Shown: positions 45,996-56,633 of the stretch, one piece after another
Layout: every line of letters begins with the position of its first letter
How positions within the stretch are numbered: position 1 is the stretch's first letter
Program-made: the position numbers and the translations under genes
Notes under the pieces: generated by a model
The model's database searches: none
Seen by the model: only the letters and a program-made list of their open reading frames with translations
Told to the model about the DNA's origin: nothing
From: Mycolicibacter icosiumassiliensis
Lineage (GTDB): Bacteria > Actinomycetota > Actinomycetes > Mycobacteriales > Mycobacteriaceae
NCBI RefSeq assembly: GCF_900078685.2
Contig: NZ_LT546166.1
Location: forward strand, 3,246,995 to 3,310,994
Direction of reading: 5' to 3'
DNA: 64,000 nucleotides

Positions 45996-47285
45996 GTGAC
46001 AAAGCAGCGGCTCACCCCCGACCAGCGCAACTCATTCCTCGCTGCCGTGTTGGGCTGGGCGATGGATGCGTTCGACTACTTCATCGTGGTGTTCGTCTAC
46101 GCCGACATCGCCAAGACTTTCGGCCACACCAAGACCGAAGTCGCGTTTCTGACCACCGCCACCCTGGTGATGCGCCCGCTCGGGGCACTGTTGTTCGGTC
46201 TGTGGGCCGACCGGGTCGGCAGGCGAATACCGCTGATGGTGAACGTGATCTTCTACTCGACGGTGGGGTTCCTGTGCGCGTTCGCGCCTACCTTCACTGT
46301 GTTGGTGATTCTGCGCCTGCTGTACGGGATCGGGATGGGCGGCGAATGGGGGCTGGGCGCCGCGCTGGCGATGGAGAAGATTCCACCGGAGCGCCGCGGA
46401 TTCTTCTCCGGGCTGCTCCAGGAGGGCTATCTGTTCGGCTATCTGGCCGCCACCCTCGCCTCGCTACTGGTGAACGACGTCCTGGGGCTGTCCTGGCGCT
46501 GGCTGTTCGGGCTCTCGATCCTGCCGGCCATGGTCAGCCTGTTGATCCGCTACCGCGTTACCGAATCCGAAGTATGGCTGGCCACCCAGGACCGGATGCG
46601 ACTGACCCACACCAAGATTCGCGACGTCTTCACCGACGCCAAGGTGATCCGCCGATTCTGCTACCTGGTGTTGCTGATGACGGCGTTCAATTGGATGAGC
46701 CACGGCACCCACGACATCTATCCGACATTTCTGACCTCGCCCGACGGGGCAGGTCTGTCCCATGTGACGGCCAAGTGGATCGCGGTGATCTACAACATCG
46801 GCGGGATCATCGGCGGGCTGATCTTCGGCTCGCTGTCACAGCGGTTGGGCCGGCGCTACGCGATCATCTGGGCCGCGGTGATGGGTTTGCCGATCGTGCC
46901 GCTGTTCGCGTTGTCGCACACCGCCGGCATGTTGTGCCTGGGCTCATTTCTGATCCAGATCTGCGTACAGGGCGCCTGGGGGGTGATCCCGGCGCACCTG
47001 ACCGAGATGTCGCCGGACGCGATCCGCGGCTTCTATCCGGGCGTCACCTACCAGTTGGGCAATCTCTTCGCGGCATTCAATCTGCCGATCCAGGAGCACT
47101 TGGCGGCCGCCCACGGGTATCCGTTCGCGCTGATGGTCACGGTGGTGCCGACGTTGATCGCCGTCATCGTGCTGACCGCGATCGGCAAGGACGCCACCGG
47201 CCGGCGGTTCGGACACGATGAGGACGGATCAGGGTCAGAAGGTGCAAGTCATGGCCCGGATCCCGTGAATGAAGCTGCCCGCTAG
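45996..47285 (+). CDS. MFS transporter (sugar/sialate-type)
   Basis: The 429-residue protein has 12 predicted membrane helices. N-terminal [15 protein letters not shown] is typical of the metabolite:H+ symporter branch. [11 protein letters not shown] is the loop 2-3 MFS signature, [24 protein letters not shown] in outline lies in helix 4-5, and [11 protein letters not shown] is the second-half repeat. The substrate is unknown. It starts at GTG 45996, 50 bases after the sirtuin stop, and its tail overlaps the convergent P450 gene by 51 bases. Confidence 0.8.
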   Translation: MTKQRLTPDQRNSFLAAVLGWAMDAFDYFIVVFVYADIAKTFGHTKTEVAFLTTATLVMRPLGALLFGLWADRVGRRIPLMVNVIFYSTVGFLCAFAPTFTVLVILRLLYGIGMGGEWGLGAALAMEKIPPERRGFFSGLLQEGYLFGYLAATLASLLVNDVLGLSWRWLFGLSILPAMVSLLIRYRVTESEVWLATQDRMRLTHTKIRDVFTDAKVIRRFCYLVLLMTAFNWMSHGTHDIYPTFLTSPDGAGLSHVTAKWIAVIYNIGGIIGGLIFGSLSQRLGRRYAIIWAAVMGLPIVPLFALSHTAGMLCLGSFLIQICVQGAWGVIPAHLTEMSPDAIRGFYPGVTYQLGNLFAAFNLPIQEHLAAAHGYPFALMVTVVPTLIAVIVLTAIGKDATGRRFGHDEDGSGSEGASHGPDPVNEAAR

Positions 47286-48494
47286 GTACTCCGGGTCACC
47301 GGCCTCGATACGCGGCAGCCGGTGGAGCAACTCGCCGAAGAGGGCCCGCAGCTGGGCCCGCGCCACATGGGTTCCCAGACAGTAGTGCTGCCCGCCGCCG
47401 CCGAACCCCAGATGCGGATTGGGGTCACGGCTCAGATCCAGGCGATCGGGATGGTCGAACACCTGCGCATCCCAGTTGCCTGAGGCATAGAACATCGCCA
47501 CCTTGTCGCCGGCCCGAATGGTCTGGCCGCCGAGTTCATAATCGGATGCGGCGGTGCGGCGGAAGGTCATCACCGGCGTCGCGTAGCGGATGAACTCCTC
47601 TACCGCGGTTCCGATGCGGCGGTCGAAATCCTCAAGGAGCCAGGCGCGTTGCGCGGGGAAGTCGGTGAGCGCTCGCAGGGCATGACTGGCGGTCTGGCGG
47701 GTGGTGTCGTTGCCCGCCACCGCGAGCAGCACGAAGTAGGCGGACACCTCGGCGTCGGTGAGCCGGTCGCCGTCGACCTCGGCGTTGACCAGACTGCTGA
47801 ACAAGTCATCACCAGGGCTCTCGCGGCGCTGCGCGGCCAGCGCGGCGGCGACCTGATGCAGGTACATGATGTTCTCGCCCATCACCGCCAGCGGGTCGCG
47901 CCCGGCGAGGAACACCGGGTCGTTGGTCGATACCAGGGCGTCGGCGGCATGGGCTACCTGTGCGCGCTCGGAATCGGGCACGCCGACCATGTCGGCCAGC
48001 GTGCGCAGCGGCAGTTCCTTGGCGCAGTGCTCGACGAAGTCGGCCCCACTGCCGGCGGCCTTGAGTTCCTCGACGATGGCCGTGGCGCTGGCCTTGATCG
48101 AGTCCTCGATGCGCCGGATCTGCCGGGGAGTGAACGCCGCGGTGGCCAGTTTGCGCAGTGTGGTGTGCCGGGGTGGATCCATGGCCAGGAAGGACTGCGT
48201 GGTCTCCAGCAGCTCGGCGGGGAAGTTCTCGAACTGCACGCCCTTGCCGGACAGGAAGACGTCGTTGGTGCGGCTCACCTCGACGATGTCCGCGTGACGG
48301 GTCACTGCCCAATATCCCGGGTCGTCGGGATCGTTGAGCATGGCGTCTTCCACCGGCGGGTGCCAGCTCACCGGGCGCTCGGCGCGCAGCGCCGCGAACG
48401 AGCGCTCCCGCTCCGCGGCGGTGCCGGACCAGAACGCACGTGAGGACAAGTCGACCGCGTCGTAGCTGCGCAGCGCGGCGGATGGTGCCGTCAC
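47235..48494 (-). CDS. cytochrome P450
   Basis: The 419-residue protein has I-helix AGNDTT, K-helix EEFIR (ExxR) followed by [10 protein letters not shown], and the haem loop [11 protein letters not shown] with the cysteine ligand. The overall pattern resembles mycobacterial P450s acting on sterols or branched lipids, but the substrate cannot be assigned. GTG 48494 has GAGGAGGT 4-11 bases upstream. It is divergent from a TetR gene with a perfect palindrome between them, so it is probably repressed by that protein. No dedicated ferredoxin gene is adjacent. Confidence 0.92.
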   Translation of the reverse strand: MTAPSAALRSYDAVDLSSRAFWSGTAAERERSFAALRAERPVSWHPPVEDAMLNDPDDPGYWAVTRHADIVEVSRTNDVFLSGKGVQFENFPAELLETTQSFLAMDPPRHTTLRKLATAAFTPRQIRRIEDSIKASATAIVEELKAAGSGADFVEHCAKELPLRTLADMVGVPDSERAQVAHAADALVSTNDPVFLAGRDPLAVMGENIMYLHQVAAALAAQRRESPGDDLFSSLVNAEVDGDRLTDAEVSAYFVLLAVAGNDTTRQTASHALRALTDFPAQRAWLLEDFDRRIGTAVEEFIRYATPVMTFRRTAASDYELGGQTIRAGDKVAMFYASGNWDAQVFDHPDRLDLSRDPNPHLGFGGGGQHYCLGTHVARAQLRALFGELLHRLPRIEAGDPEYLAGSFIHGIRAMTCTF

Positions 48495-48548
48495 GAGACC
48501 TCCTCGGCGTATGGCCCCGGTCACACCGGGCTCGATCAGACAGTAGGT

Positions 48549-48565
48549 CTAGACATAGTGTCTAG
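48549..48565. promoter_or_regulatory. perfect 17-bp palindrome, likely TetR operator
   Basis: CTAGACATAGTGTCTAG is a 7-3-7 perfect inverted repeat, 55 bases upstream of the P450 start and 35 bases upstream of the preferred TetR start. Its position in the divergent promoter gap, and its length, fit a TetR operator that controls both genes. Confidence 0.8.
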
Positions 48566-48599
48566 TCAAGACGTCGGACTTGCCGTTACGCTGACCGCT

Positions 48600-49235
48600 G
48601 TGGCTTCTGTGACCCGCAAGCCCCCCACCAGTCGCCAGGAGCGGCGCGAGGAGATTGAGCGGCGCCTCCTCGACGCCACCGAGCGACTGATGAGCGCTGG
48701 CGCCAGCTTCACCGAACTCAGCGTGGACCGGCTCGCCACTGAGGCAGGCATTTCGCGCGCCAGCTTCTACATCTACTTCGAGGACAAGGGTCACCTGTTG
48801 CGCCGACTCGCCGGCCAGGTGTTCGGCGATCTCGCCTCGGGGGCCGAGCGTTGGTGGGGCGTGGCGCAGCGCCGCGATCCCGACGATGCCCGCGCAGCGA
48901 TGGCCGCGATCATCGCCAACTATCGGCGGCATCAACCCCTGCTGATCGCGCTCAGCGAGATGGCCGGCTACGACCCGCTGGTGGGCGCCACCTACCGGGA
49001 CTTGCTGACCGGAATCTCGGGCCGGGTGGCCCAGGTCATCGAAGACGGCCAAGCGGACGGCTCTATCCGCCGCGAGCTACCTGTCGCCGCCACCGCAAGT
49101 GCGCTCACTTGGATGGTGGAGCGGGTATGCCAGCAGAACTTGCCGGTTCGCGACGCGGACTACGATTCCGAACTCTCTACGGCGTTGACGGAAATCCTTT
49201 GGGGCGCGCTCTATCTCAAACCGACGGACAAGTAG
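48600..49235 (+). CDS. TetR-family regulator
   Basis: The 211-residue protein has an N-terminal helix-turn-helix: RREEIERRLLDATERLM, then LSVDRLATEAGISRASFYIYFEDKGHLLRRLA in outline. A ligand-binding helical domain follows, with AEMAGYDPLV-type packing residues. GTG 48600 is preferred because the alternative GTG at 48558 lies inside the palindrome. It probably represses itself and the P450, with a lipid or steroid-like ligand as inducer (inference). Confidence 0.88.
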   Translation: MASVTRKPPTSRQERREEIERRLLDATERLMSAGASFTELSVDRLATEAGISRASFYIYFEDKGHLLRRLAGQVFGDLASGAERWWGVAQRRDPDDARAAMAAIIANYRRHQPLLIALSEMAGYDPLVGATYRDLLTGISGRVAQVIEDGQADGSIRRELPVAATASALTWMVERVCQQNLPVRDADYDSELSTALTEILWGALYLKPTDK

Positions 49236-49299
49236 TGCGCAACCACCGAACGTGCGTACTTGTACGCCTCCGACCGGCGTGTCGCTGGGCAGACGCACG

Positions 49300-49325
49300 C
49301 CCGCCGGAAAGACCCGCCGGAAAGA
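49300..49325. repeat. 13-bp direct repeat, two copies
   Basis: CCCGCCGGAAAGA occurs twice head to tail between the convergent TetR and proB genes. No function is apparent. Confidence 0.8.
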
Positions 49326-49333
49326 GGGAGCGG

Positions 49334-50443
49334 CTAGACCGCGACCAGGTCGTCGGCGTGCACCACCGGCCGACGGGCATCCGGGGCCAACTCGGTGGTG
49401 GAATGGCCGATCATGGCGTCTAGCTCCGCGGCGTCGTAGCCGACCACGCCGCGGGCCACCACCGATCCGTCCGGGCCACACAGTTCGACCACGTCGCCGC
49501 CGTAGAACCTGCCCGAAACCGCAGTGATCCCGGCCGGCAGCAGGGAGCGGCGGCGTGCCAGCACCGCCTCGACAGCCCCGACGTCCAGCGTCAGCGTCCC
49601 GGCCGCGTCGGCGGCGTGGCGCACCCAGAACTTGCGTGCCGACAACCGTTGCGCCCGGGGCGCGAAGACGGTGCCCACCGATGCATCCGAGAGGGCGGCA
49701 GCGGCCTCACCGGCTGCGGCCAGCAACACCGGGACTCCCGCGTCGGCGGCCAGCAGTGCCGACGACAGCTTCGACACCATGCCGCCGGTGCCCAGGTGAC
49801 TGCCCTCGCTGGCAATCACGTCGGCGAGATCATCCGGTCCGGACACCTCGGGAACCAGGCGGGCCGGGCCCTTGCGGGGATCGGAGTCGTAGAGGCCGTC
49901 GATGTCGGAGAGCAGCACCAGCGCATCGGCGCCCACCAGATGCGCCACCAGCGCCGAGAGCCGGTCGTTGTCGCCGAACCGGATCTCGCTGGTGGCGACC
50001 GTGTCGTTCTCGTTGACGATCGCGACCGCGTGCAACGCGCGCAACCGGTCCAGGGTGCGGGCCGCATTGGTGTGGGACACCCGCATCGAGACATCCTGCG
50101 CGGTCAGCAGCACCTGTCCGACGGTGCGGCCGAACCGGCCGAAGGCGGCACTCCAGGCATTGACCAGCGCCACCTGGCCCACACTGGCAGCGGCCTGTTT
50201 GGTGGCCAGATCGGTTGGCCGCCTCGTCAATCCCAGCGGCTCCAGGCCGGCGGCGATGGCCCCGGACGAGACGATCACCACGTCGGAACCGGCCTTCATC
50301 CGGGCTTCGATCGCCTCGGCGAGCCCGGCCAGCCGGGCCGCGTCGAACATGCCGGTCTCGGTGGTCAGCGCGGTGGTGCCGATCTTGACCACGACGCTGC
50401 GCGCGCTGCGAATCGCTTCGCGCGCACCGCCGCTGCGGCTCAC
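49334..50443 (-). CDS. proB: glutamate 5-kinase
   Basis: This is the first enzyme of proline synthesis. The 369-residue protein has an N-terminal amino-acid kinase domain with [35 protein letters not shown] and [26 protein letters not shown]-terminal PUA domain follows (about 285-360), with [12 protein letters not shown] and [12 protein letters not shown] 50443 overlaps the obg stop by 4 bases (GTGA). It makes the substrate for ProA. Confidence 0.96.
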   Translation of the reverse strand: MSRSGGAREAIRSARSVVVKIGTTALTTETGMFDAARLAGLAEAIEARMKAGSDVVIVSSGAIAAGLEPLGLTRRPTDLATKQAAASVGQVALVNAWSAAFGRFGRTVGQVLLTAQDVSMRVSHTNAARTLDRLRALHAVAIVNENDTVATSEIRFGDNDRLSALVAHLVGADALVLLSDIDGLYDSDPRKGPARLVPEVSGPDDLADVIASEGSHLGTGGMVSKLSSALLAADAGVPVLLAAAGEAAAALSDASVGTVFAPRAQRLSARKFWVRHAADAAGTLTLDVGAVEAVLARRRSLLPAGITAVSGRFYGGDVVELCGPDGSVVARGVVGYDAAELDAMIGHSTTELAPDARRPVVHADDLVAV

Positions 50444-51882
50444 GAGTCCTCCGAATGCTCTCGGCGCTGTTTGCGCGCCACCTTGCGCTCGGCGGCTCCG
50501 ACCCGGTCGGTCTGCTCCACCCGAACGTCGGTGCCCCGACCAGACAACGGCATGTCCACCCCGGCCGGCGTGGCCGGCTCCCAGTCGAAGGTCATCTCCC
50601 CGATGGTCACCGCGCAGCCGGGTTTGGCGCCCCGCTTCAGCAGTGCGTCCTCGACCCCGAGTCGGGCGAGCCGGTCGCCCAGGTAGCCGACCGCTTCGTC
50701 GTTGTCGAAGTTGGTCTGGTGCACCCAGCGTTCGGGTTGTGTACCGCGCACAAGGAAACCGCCCTCGCCGTCGGATTCCACGGTGAACCCGGTCTCGCCC
50801 GCGCGCACGGGGCGGATGACCGGCCGGCGCGCCACCGGCTCCGGCTGTGCCGCACGGTATGCCGACACCATCTCGGCCAGCGCGAACGTCAACGGCCGCA
50901 AGCCCTCCCGGCTGGCGGTGGACACGCTGAATACCGGCCAGCCGCGGGCGGCCACCTCCTCGGAGATGAACTCGGCCATCTCCCGGGCATCCGGTACATC
51001 GATCTTGTTGAGCACCACTGCCCGCGGGCGCTCGGCCAGATCGCCCAGCGTCGAATCCCCTTGCAAGGTCGGGGTGTACGCGGCCAATTCGGTTTCCAGC
51101 GCGTCGATGTCGGAGATCGGGTCGCGACCCGGCTCCATGGTGGCGCAATCCACCACGTGCACCAGCACCGCACAGCGCTCGATGTGCCGCAGGAAGTCCA
51201 GACCCAGTCCACGACCAGCCGAGGCACCCGGAATCAGGCCGGGGACGTCGGCGACGGTGTAGGTCTGCTCGCCGGCGGAGACCACGCCCAGGTTGGGCGC
51301 CAGTGTGGTGAATGGGTAGTCCGCTATCTTCGGCTTGGCCGCCGAGATCACCGACACCAGCGAGGATTTCCCGGCCGACGGGAATCCGACCAGGCCGACG
51401 TCGGCGACGGTCTTGAGTTCGAGGGTGAGGTCGCGGGTTTCGCCCTTCTCCCCCAGCAACGCGAAGCCGGGCGCCTTGCGGGCGCGCGACACCAGTGCCG
51501 CGTTGCCCAACCCGCCGCGTCCGCCGGCGGCTGCCTCGAAGCGGGCACCCGTGCCTACCAGATCGGCCAGCAGCCGCCCGTGCTCGTCGAGCACGACGGT
51601 GCCATCGGGCACCTTGATCTCCAGGTCCGCACCGAAAGCGCCGTCCTTGTTGTTGCCCTGGCCCTGCTTGCCGGACGCCGCGTCGATGTGCGGCCGAAAG
51701 TGAAAGTCCAGCAGGGTGTGCACCTGGGGATCGACGACCAGCACGACGCTGCCGCCGCGACCGCCGTTACCACCGTCGGGACCACCGAGCGGCTTGAACT
51801 TCTCCCGGTGAATCGAGGCGCAGCCGTTGCCCCCGTCGCCGGCCCGCACATGGATGACAACGCGGTCGACGAACCGGGACAT
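50440..51882 (-). CDS. obg: GTPase Obg/CgtA
   Basis: This is a ribosome-assembly and stress GTPase. In 480 residues the glycine-rich Obg fold lies at about 1-155, including [16 protein letters not shown]. The G domain carries [19 protein letters not shown] and NKID. A C-terminal OCT domain and a charged tail follow. ATG 51882 gives the family N-terminus [20 protein letters not shown]. It lies in the conserved rplU-rpmA-obg-proB order. Confidence 0.97.
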   Translation of the reverse strand: MSRFVDRVVIHVRAGDGGNGCASIHREKFKPLGGPDGGNGGRGGSVVLVVDPQVHTLLDFHFRPHIDAASGKQGQGNNKDGAFGADLEIKVPDGTVVLDEHGRLLADLVGTGARFEAAAGGRGGLGNAALVSRARKAPGFALLGEKGETRDLTLELKTVADVGLVGFPSAGKSSLVSVISAAKPKIADYPFTTLAPNLGVVSAGEQTYTVADVPGLIPGASAGRGLGLDFLRHIERCAVLVHVVDCATMEPGRDPISDIDALETELAAYTPTLQGDSTLGDLAERPRAVVLNKIDVPDAREMAEFISEEVAARGWPVFSVSTASREGLRPLTFALAEMVSAYRAAQPEPVARRPVIRPVRAGETGFTVESDGEGGFLVRGTQPERWVHQTNFDNDEAVGYLGDRLARLGVEDALLKRGAKPGCAVTIGEMTFDWEPATPAGVDMPLSGRGTDVRVEQTDRVGAAERKVARKQRREHSEDS

Positions 51883-51930
51883 GGCGTTACTACCTATCCG
51901 GCGCGCAATGGCGCCCAGTTACGCCGGCGA

Positions 51931-52191
51931 CTAGTCGCGGGCGACAGGCACGATGTTGATGAGCTTGCGGCCGCGCTTCACACCGAACTCGACCGCACCA
52001 GGTGCGGTGGCGAACAGGGTGTCGTCACCGCCGCGCCCGACGTTGACGCCGGGATGGAAATGAGTGCCGCGCTGGCGGACCAGGATCTCGCCGGCCTTGA
52101 CAACCTGGCCGCCGAACCGCTTGACGCCAAGCCGCTGGGCATTTGAGTCGCGCCCGTTACGTGAGCTGGAAGCGCCCTTTTTGTGTGCCAT
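51931..52191 (-). CDS. rpmA: 50S ribosomal protein L27
   Basis: The 86-residue protein begins [16 protein letters not shown], the flexible N-terminal tail that reaches the peptidyl-transferase centre. [23 protein letters not shown] (in outline) and the [16 protein letters not shown] block follow. It lies 17 bases after rplU and 48 bases before obg. Confidence 0.97.
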   Translation of the reverse strand: MAHKKGASSSRNGRDSNAQRLGVKRFGGQVVKAGEILVRQRGTHFHPGVNVGRGGDDTLFATAPGAVEFGVKRGRKLINIVPVARD

Positions 52192-52208
52192 CTCGCTGCC
52201 TCCTGCTG

Positions 52209-52498
52209 CTACTTGATTCCGGTGACCTTGAGCACGGTCAGCTGCTGACGGTGACCCTGCCGCTTGTGGTAGCCGGTCTTGTTCTTGAACTTGTGGATGC
52301 GGATCTTGGGGCCCTTGGTGTGCTCCAGGATCTCGCCGGTGACCGCGACCTTCGCCAGCTTGGCGGCGTCGGTGGTGACGGTGGCACCGTCCACGACCAG
52401 CGCGACCGGCAGCGAGACCGACGATCCCGGCTCGGACTCGATCTTCTCAACACCTTGTACTGCTTGCCGCCGGTTTTGACGATTGCGTACGTCGCCAT
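52209..52498 (-). pseudogene. rplU: 50S ribosomal protein L21 gene with a 22-base gap that breaks the frame
   Basis: The N-terminus [16 protein letters not shown] is in one frame and then runs out of frame. The rest of L21, from [19 protein letters not shown] to [19 protein letters not shown], lies in another frame to the stop at 52209. Relatives have about eight residues (AVGDVVKV-like) at the junction, and the span of 290 bases plus 22 gives exactly 104 codons. A deletion of 22 bases next to the AAGGT at about 52456 explains it. L21 is normally needed for the 50S subunit, so either the sequence is wrong here, a second copy exists, or the cell tolerates loss. Confidence 0.85.
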
Positions 52499-52601
52499 CG
52501 TTGGTTTCTACCTCTGCTTCTCGGGCGCGCACGCCATCGGGACTTGCGCAGGTGTCTGGGGTTCTGTCCGCCGAGCTGTGGTTATTCCCGCCTGGCGACA
52601 A

Positions 52602-52623
52602 CTGGTCAAGGGTACGTGACCAG
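52602..52623 (-). promoter_or_regulatory. hairpin in the rplU leader / rne downstream region
   Basis: CTGGTCA (52602-52608) pairs with TGACCAG (52617-52623) across an 8-nt loop, about 28 bases after the rne stop and 100 bases before rplU. It could end the rne transcript or be part of a ribosomal-protein leader. There is no T run. Confidence 0.4.
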
Positions 52624-52650
52624 CGGCTAAGGGGTCAAACCGGCACGACC

Positions 52651-55453
52651 TTAGATCGGTGGCCCGGCAGGTCGGGCCGCCGCACGCCGACGTCGGGGAC
52701 GCTCGACCACCGCCAACGGCACCTCGGGCTCGTCAAAGTCCTCGGAATCCTCAGCATCGTCGGCGTCTTCGTCCTCATCGGACTCATCGGACTCATCGAT
52801 GACATCCAGGTCGTCGTCGAAGTCTTCGTCGTCATCGTCGTCGAGATCGACTTCGTCGGCGTCTTCGTCGGCGTCTTCTTCGTCGTCGACGTCTTCATCG
52901 TCGGCGTCGTCATCGACCACGTCGGACTCCAGGTCATCCTGGGCGACCTCCTCGGTGCCTTCGTCGACCTGCTCGGTGAGGTTCACCAACCGCTCATCGA
53001 CGTCGGGTGCAGTCTCGCCCTCGTCGTCCTCGTCGTCCTCGTGCCGGTCGGTGGCGGCAGCCATCGCCTTGAACATCGGGTGATCACCCGGGGTATGAAC
53101 CGGAACCTTGGCGACCGCCGGTTCGTCGACCTTCGGCTTCTTCGAGCGCTTGCTGCGGCGGCTGCTGGTGCTGCCGCCCGATTCCGTCTTGCGTCCCGGC
53201 GCCGCCGAGTCCACCGGGTCGGCGTGCAGCACGATGCCGCGCCCCGCGCAGTGCTGACACGAGCTCGAGAACGCCTCGATCAGGCCGGTCCCCAGGCGCT
53301 TGCGGGTCAGCTGCACCAGACCCAGCGACGTCACCTCCGAAACCTGATGGCGGGTTCGGTCGCGACCCAGTGCCTCGGTCAGCCGACGCAGCACCAGGTC
53401 CCGGTTGGACTCCAGCACCATGTCGATGAAGTCGATGACGATGATGCCGCCAATGTCACGAAGGCGCAGCTGCCGGACGATCTCCTCGGCGGCCTCCAGA
53501 TTGTTCTTGGTCACCGTCTCCTCGAGGTTGCCCCCGGAGCCGGTGAACTTGCCGGTATTGACGTCGACCACCGTCATCGCCTCGGTGCGGTCGATGACCA
53601 GCGTGCCGCCCGAAGGGAGCCAGACTTTGCGGTCCAGCGCCTTGGCCAGCTGCTCGTCGATGCGGTGCACGGCGAACACGTCCGGACCGGCCTGGCCCTC
53701 GGGGCCGGTGGGGGCCTGGTAGCGGGTCAGCTTAGGCACCAGTTCGGGCGCCACCGAACCGACGTAGTCGTTGATCGTGGCCCAGGCGTCATCACCGGAG
53801 ACCACCAACTCGGAGAAGTCCTCGTTGAACAGGTCCCGAATCACCTTGACCAGCACGTCGGGCTCTTCGTAGAGCGCCACGGCGGCTCCGGCCGCTTTCC
53901 CCTTGGTCTCGACCGCGGTGGCCTCGATCTGGGTCCAGCGCTCCTGGAGGCGTTCCACGTCGGCGCGGATGTCTTCTTCTTTGACACCCTCAGACGCGGT
54001 GCGGATGATCACGCCGGCGTCGGCGGGCACCACCTCGCGCAGGATCTCCTTGAGCCGCTGACGCTCGGTGTCGGGCAGCTTGCGGCTGATCCCGGTCGAC
54101 GACGCGCCCGGCACATACACCAGGTAGCGGCCGGCCAGCGACACCTGCGTGGTGAGCCGGGCGCCCTTGTGTCCGATGGGGTCCTTGCTGACCTGCACCA
54201 CGACGTAGTCACCGGGTTTGAGCGCCTGTTCGATCTTGCGGTTGGCGCCGCCGAGCCCGGCAGCTTCCCAGTTCACCTCGCCGGCGTAGAGCACGCCGTT
54301 GCGGCCCCGGCCGATGTCGACGAAGGCGGCCTCCATCGACGGCAGCACGTTCTGGACAATGCCCAGGTAGACGTTGCCCACCAGGGAGGTCGATGCGGCC
54401 GACGTCACGAAGTGCTCGACCATCACGCCGTCTTCCAGCACGGCGATCTGGGTGTAGCGGGCGCCCTGGTGCGGCGGCTCGGTCCGGACCCGGTCACGGA
54501 CCACCATCCGGCGTTCGACGGCCTCGCGGCGGGCCAGGAATTCGGCCTCGCTCAGGATCGGCGGGCGGCGGCGCCCGGCGTCGCGGCCGTCGCGGCGACG
54601 CTGACGTTTGGCCTCCAGCCGTGTCGAGCCGGTGATGCCCTGGATCTCGTCGTCACCGGTGCCGCGGTCGCTCTTGGCTGACCGGCTGGTCTTGGCGCGC
54701 GGAGCGTCCGTCCTTGCGACGACGGCGACGGCGACGGCGACGGCCGCCCGCGTCCTCGGCCGAACCGCCCTCCTCGTCGGTGGCGTCCTCGGCGTCCTCG
54801 GGGTCCCCGGCCTCCTCCGATTCCGCGGCGGAGCCGTCATCCTCGGTCTCGTCGTCATCGGCGTCGTCGGCTGCCGCACCCTCGGACCCGCGGCCCCGGC
54901 CACGACCACGACGACCACGGCGGCGGCGCCGGTTAGCCGGCCGGTCCCCGTTCTCGTCATCGGTGTCGGCGTCGGCACCGCCGAGGTCGTCGTCACCATA
55001 GTCGTCCGAGTCATCGTCGGTATCCACGCCGACGTCACGGGGCACCGCGCGCTCAAAAGCGACCGGCTGCGGCGCGACGAACAACGGCATGTAATCAGCC
55101 CGCACGGCGACCGGCTCCGGTGCCGTCTCCAGCAGCAGCCGGGACTCTGGCTCGTCGGGGACTTCGGCGGTTGCCTCGGCCCCGCCGGCCTCCTGGAACA
55201 ACCCGCCGACAGCGGGTTCGGCGACCGAGTCCAGCAGGTCTCGGACCCGCACCGCCTCGACACGATCCACGCTGGAGTGGGCGCTGCGCGTCCGGCCGTC
55301 GAGCTCGGTTAGTGCATCCAGGACCCGCCGGCTGGTGGTGCCGAGAACCCGCGCCAGCGAGTGCACCCGCAGTCGATCGGGCAACTCTTCCTGCTCGCTC
55401 GGCGTTGCCGGTACCTCTGAGTCAGGGCCTTTAAAAAGAGAGGGGTCTGCCAC
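52651..55453 (-). pseudogene. rne: ribonuclease E gene with a one-base frameshift
   Basis: RNase E is the main RNA-decay and rRNA-maturation endonuclease. GTG 55453 (GAGGAG about 10 bases upstream) begins VADPSLFKGPD. The N-terminal EELPDRLRVHSLARVLGTTSRR block, the acidic and arginine-rich region and NRRRRRGRRGRGRGRG follow. After the second arginine run (about 54710) the frame goes wrong and stops at 54653. The S1 domain (YLGIVQNVLPSMEAAFVDIG), catalytic aspartates in VVDVNTGKF and IIVIDFIDM, zinc-link CQHC and an aspartate-rich tail are intact in the neighbouring frame to 52651. Removing one base gives 933 residues. Because rne is essential in mycobacteria, a sequence error is more likely than loss. 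Confidence 0.85.
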
Positions 55454-55750
55454 GTACGTCTCCTCAAGCCCCCGGGCGCGTCGTTGCGACGCGGCCACGC
55501 GAGGACTTCTCGTTATGGGCCCGGCTCACTTCCCCGGGCTTGTGGTGGTCTCGCTCCGAGGGGCTCGGGTTGAACCGACTCGGTGCCTGGCTGAATGAGG
55601 ATCGGCGATCGGCGCCGCATCACATATCGCGACCGTCGCACTCGCCGAAGTCTTCATTCGGGTGTCGGACACCGGTCCGGTGACGTTCACCCGTTAGTCA
55701 GTATCCCACACAATCCACAGGGGCCGGACGAAAGGCACTAACTTCCGGCG
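55454..55750 (-). promoter_or_regulatory. rne leader and promoter region
   Basis: About 300 bases lie between the rne start and the ndk stop, holding no gene. A perfect hairpin CGCGTCG-TTG-CGACGCG (55477-55493) lies about 25 bases before the rne start, close to its ribosome site. RNase E transcripts in other bacteria carry long structured leaders used for self-control, so the hairpin may act in that way (inference). Confidence 0.45.
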
Positions 55751-56197
55751 TCAGGCCAGGGTCATCGGGGTCGTCGGCGCCGACGGTTTCAGGTCGGGGA
55801 ACCACAGTGCGATCTCACGCTCGGCCGACTCCGGCGAGTCCGAGCCGTGCACCAGGTTGAACTGGGTCTCCAGACCGAAGTCGCCGCGGATAGTGCCCGG
55901 AGTGGCCTTGGCCACCGGGTCGGTGCCGCCGGCCAGCTGCCGGAACGCCTCGATCGCGCGCGGCCCCTCGACCACGGCGGCGACCACGGGACCTGAGGTG
56001 ATGAAGTCCAGCAGCGAAGCGAAGAACGCCTTGCCGTCGTGCTCGGCGTAGTGCTGCCGGGCCACGGCCTGCTGCACCGGCCGCAGTTCCAGGGCCGCCA
56101 ACGTCAGGCCCTTCTTCTCGATGCGGTTGATGATCTCGCCCACCAGCCGACGGTTCACACCGTCCGGCTTGATCAGTACCAAAGTCCGCTCAGTCAT
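55751..56197 (-). CDS. ndk: nucleoside diphosphate kinase
   Basis: This enzyme moves phosphate between nucleoside di- and triphosphates. The 148-residue protein has [10 protein letters not shown] at the N-terminus, GTIRGDFG, and [16 protein letters not shown] with the phosphorylated histidine. The last 12 residues ([11 protein letters not shown] type) extend beyond the usual mycobacterial end. ATG 56197 is chosen over an upstream frame extension because MTERTLV is the family start. Confidence 0.96.
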   Translation of the reverse strand: MTERTLVLIKPDGVNRRLVGEIINRIEKKGLTLAALELRPVQQAVARQHYAEHDGKAFFASLLDFITSGPVVAAVVEGPRAIEAFRQLAGGTDPVAKATPGTIRGDFGLETQFNLVHGSDSPESAEREIALWFPDLKPSAPTTPMTLA

Positions 56198-56282
56198 GCA
56201 GCGCCGCTCCTCATCCCTCGTTCCGCCCTGCGTCATCGCCAGCGGCACGGGCGATAGCGTACCGGCCCGTTAGCCGGTTCCG

Positions 56283-56633
56283 TCACGAGCGTCGCAACAC
56301 CACGGCACGGAAATAGGCGATCAGCGCCCACGCCGCGGTGAACACCAGGCCCATGATGCCCACGCCGGGATAAATCAAGAACCCGGCCACCAGCACCGGC
56401 TGCAGCGCCAGATTGGCCCAGATCGCCCAGCTGCGGCCCTGGATGCCGGCGAACAGCAGCAACACCAATGCCAGGCCGAGCAGATACGCCAGCGAGAACG
56501 GGGTCAGACCGCCGCCGACGACGCTGACCACCGGCAGGGCCAACAGCACCGTGATGGCTTCGAGGATCAGCGTCGCGGCCATCACGCCGCGAAAACCGCG
56601 CCACGGGTCGGGAACATCTGGCGGTTGGGTCAT
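56283..56633 (-). CDS. DUF4233 membrane protein (Rv2446c type)
   Basis: The 116-residue protein has four predicted membrane helices after an N-terminal WRGFRGVMAATLILEAI. GLALVLLLFAG, WAIWANLALQPVLVAGFL and VFTAAWALIAYF are the other membrane stretches. Function is unknown. ATG 56633 overlaps the folC stop by 4 bases, as in other mycobacteria, so it is co-translated with folate synthesis genes. Confidence 0.85.
   Translation of the reverse strand: MTQPPDVPDPWRGFRGVMAATLILEAITVLLALPVVSVVGGGLTPFSLAYLLGLALVLLLFAGIQGRSWAIWANLALQPVLVAGFLIYPGVGIMGLVFTAAWALIAYFRAVVLRRS

Noticed and set aside
52238..52498. An 86-residue protein starting [16 protein letters not shown]
   Set aside because: Only the first 16 residues are L21; the rest is out of frame and serine/arginine-rich, so it is not a separate gene.
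52780..52960. Long GTCGTC/GATGAC-type triplet tract as a regulatory repeat
   Set aside because: It encodes the aspartate/glutamate-rich tail of RNase E; the repetition follows from the amino-acid composition.
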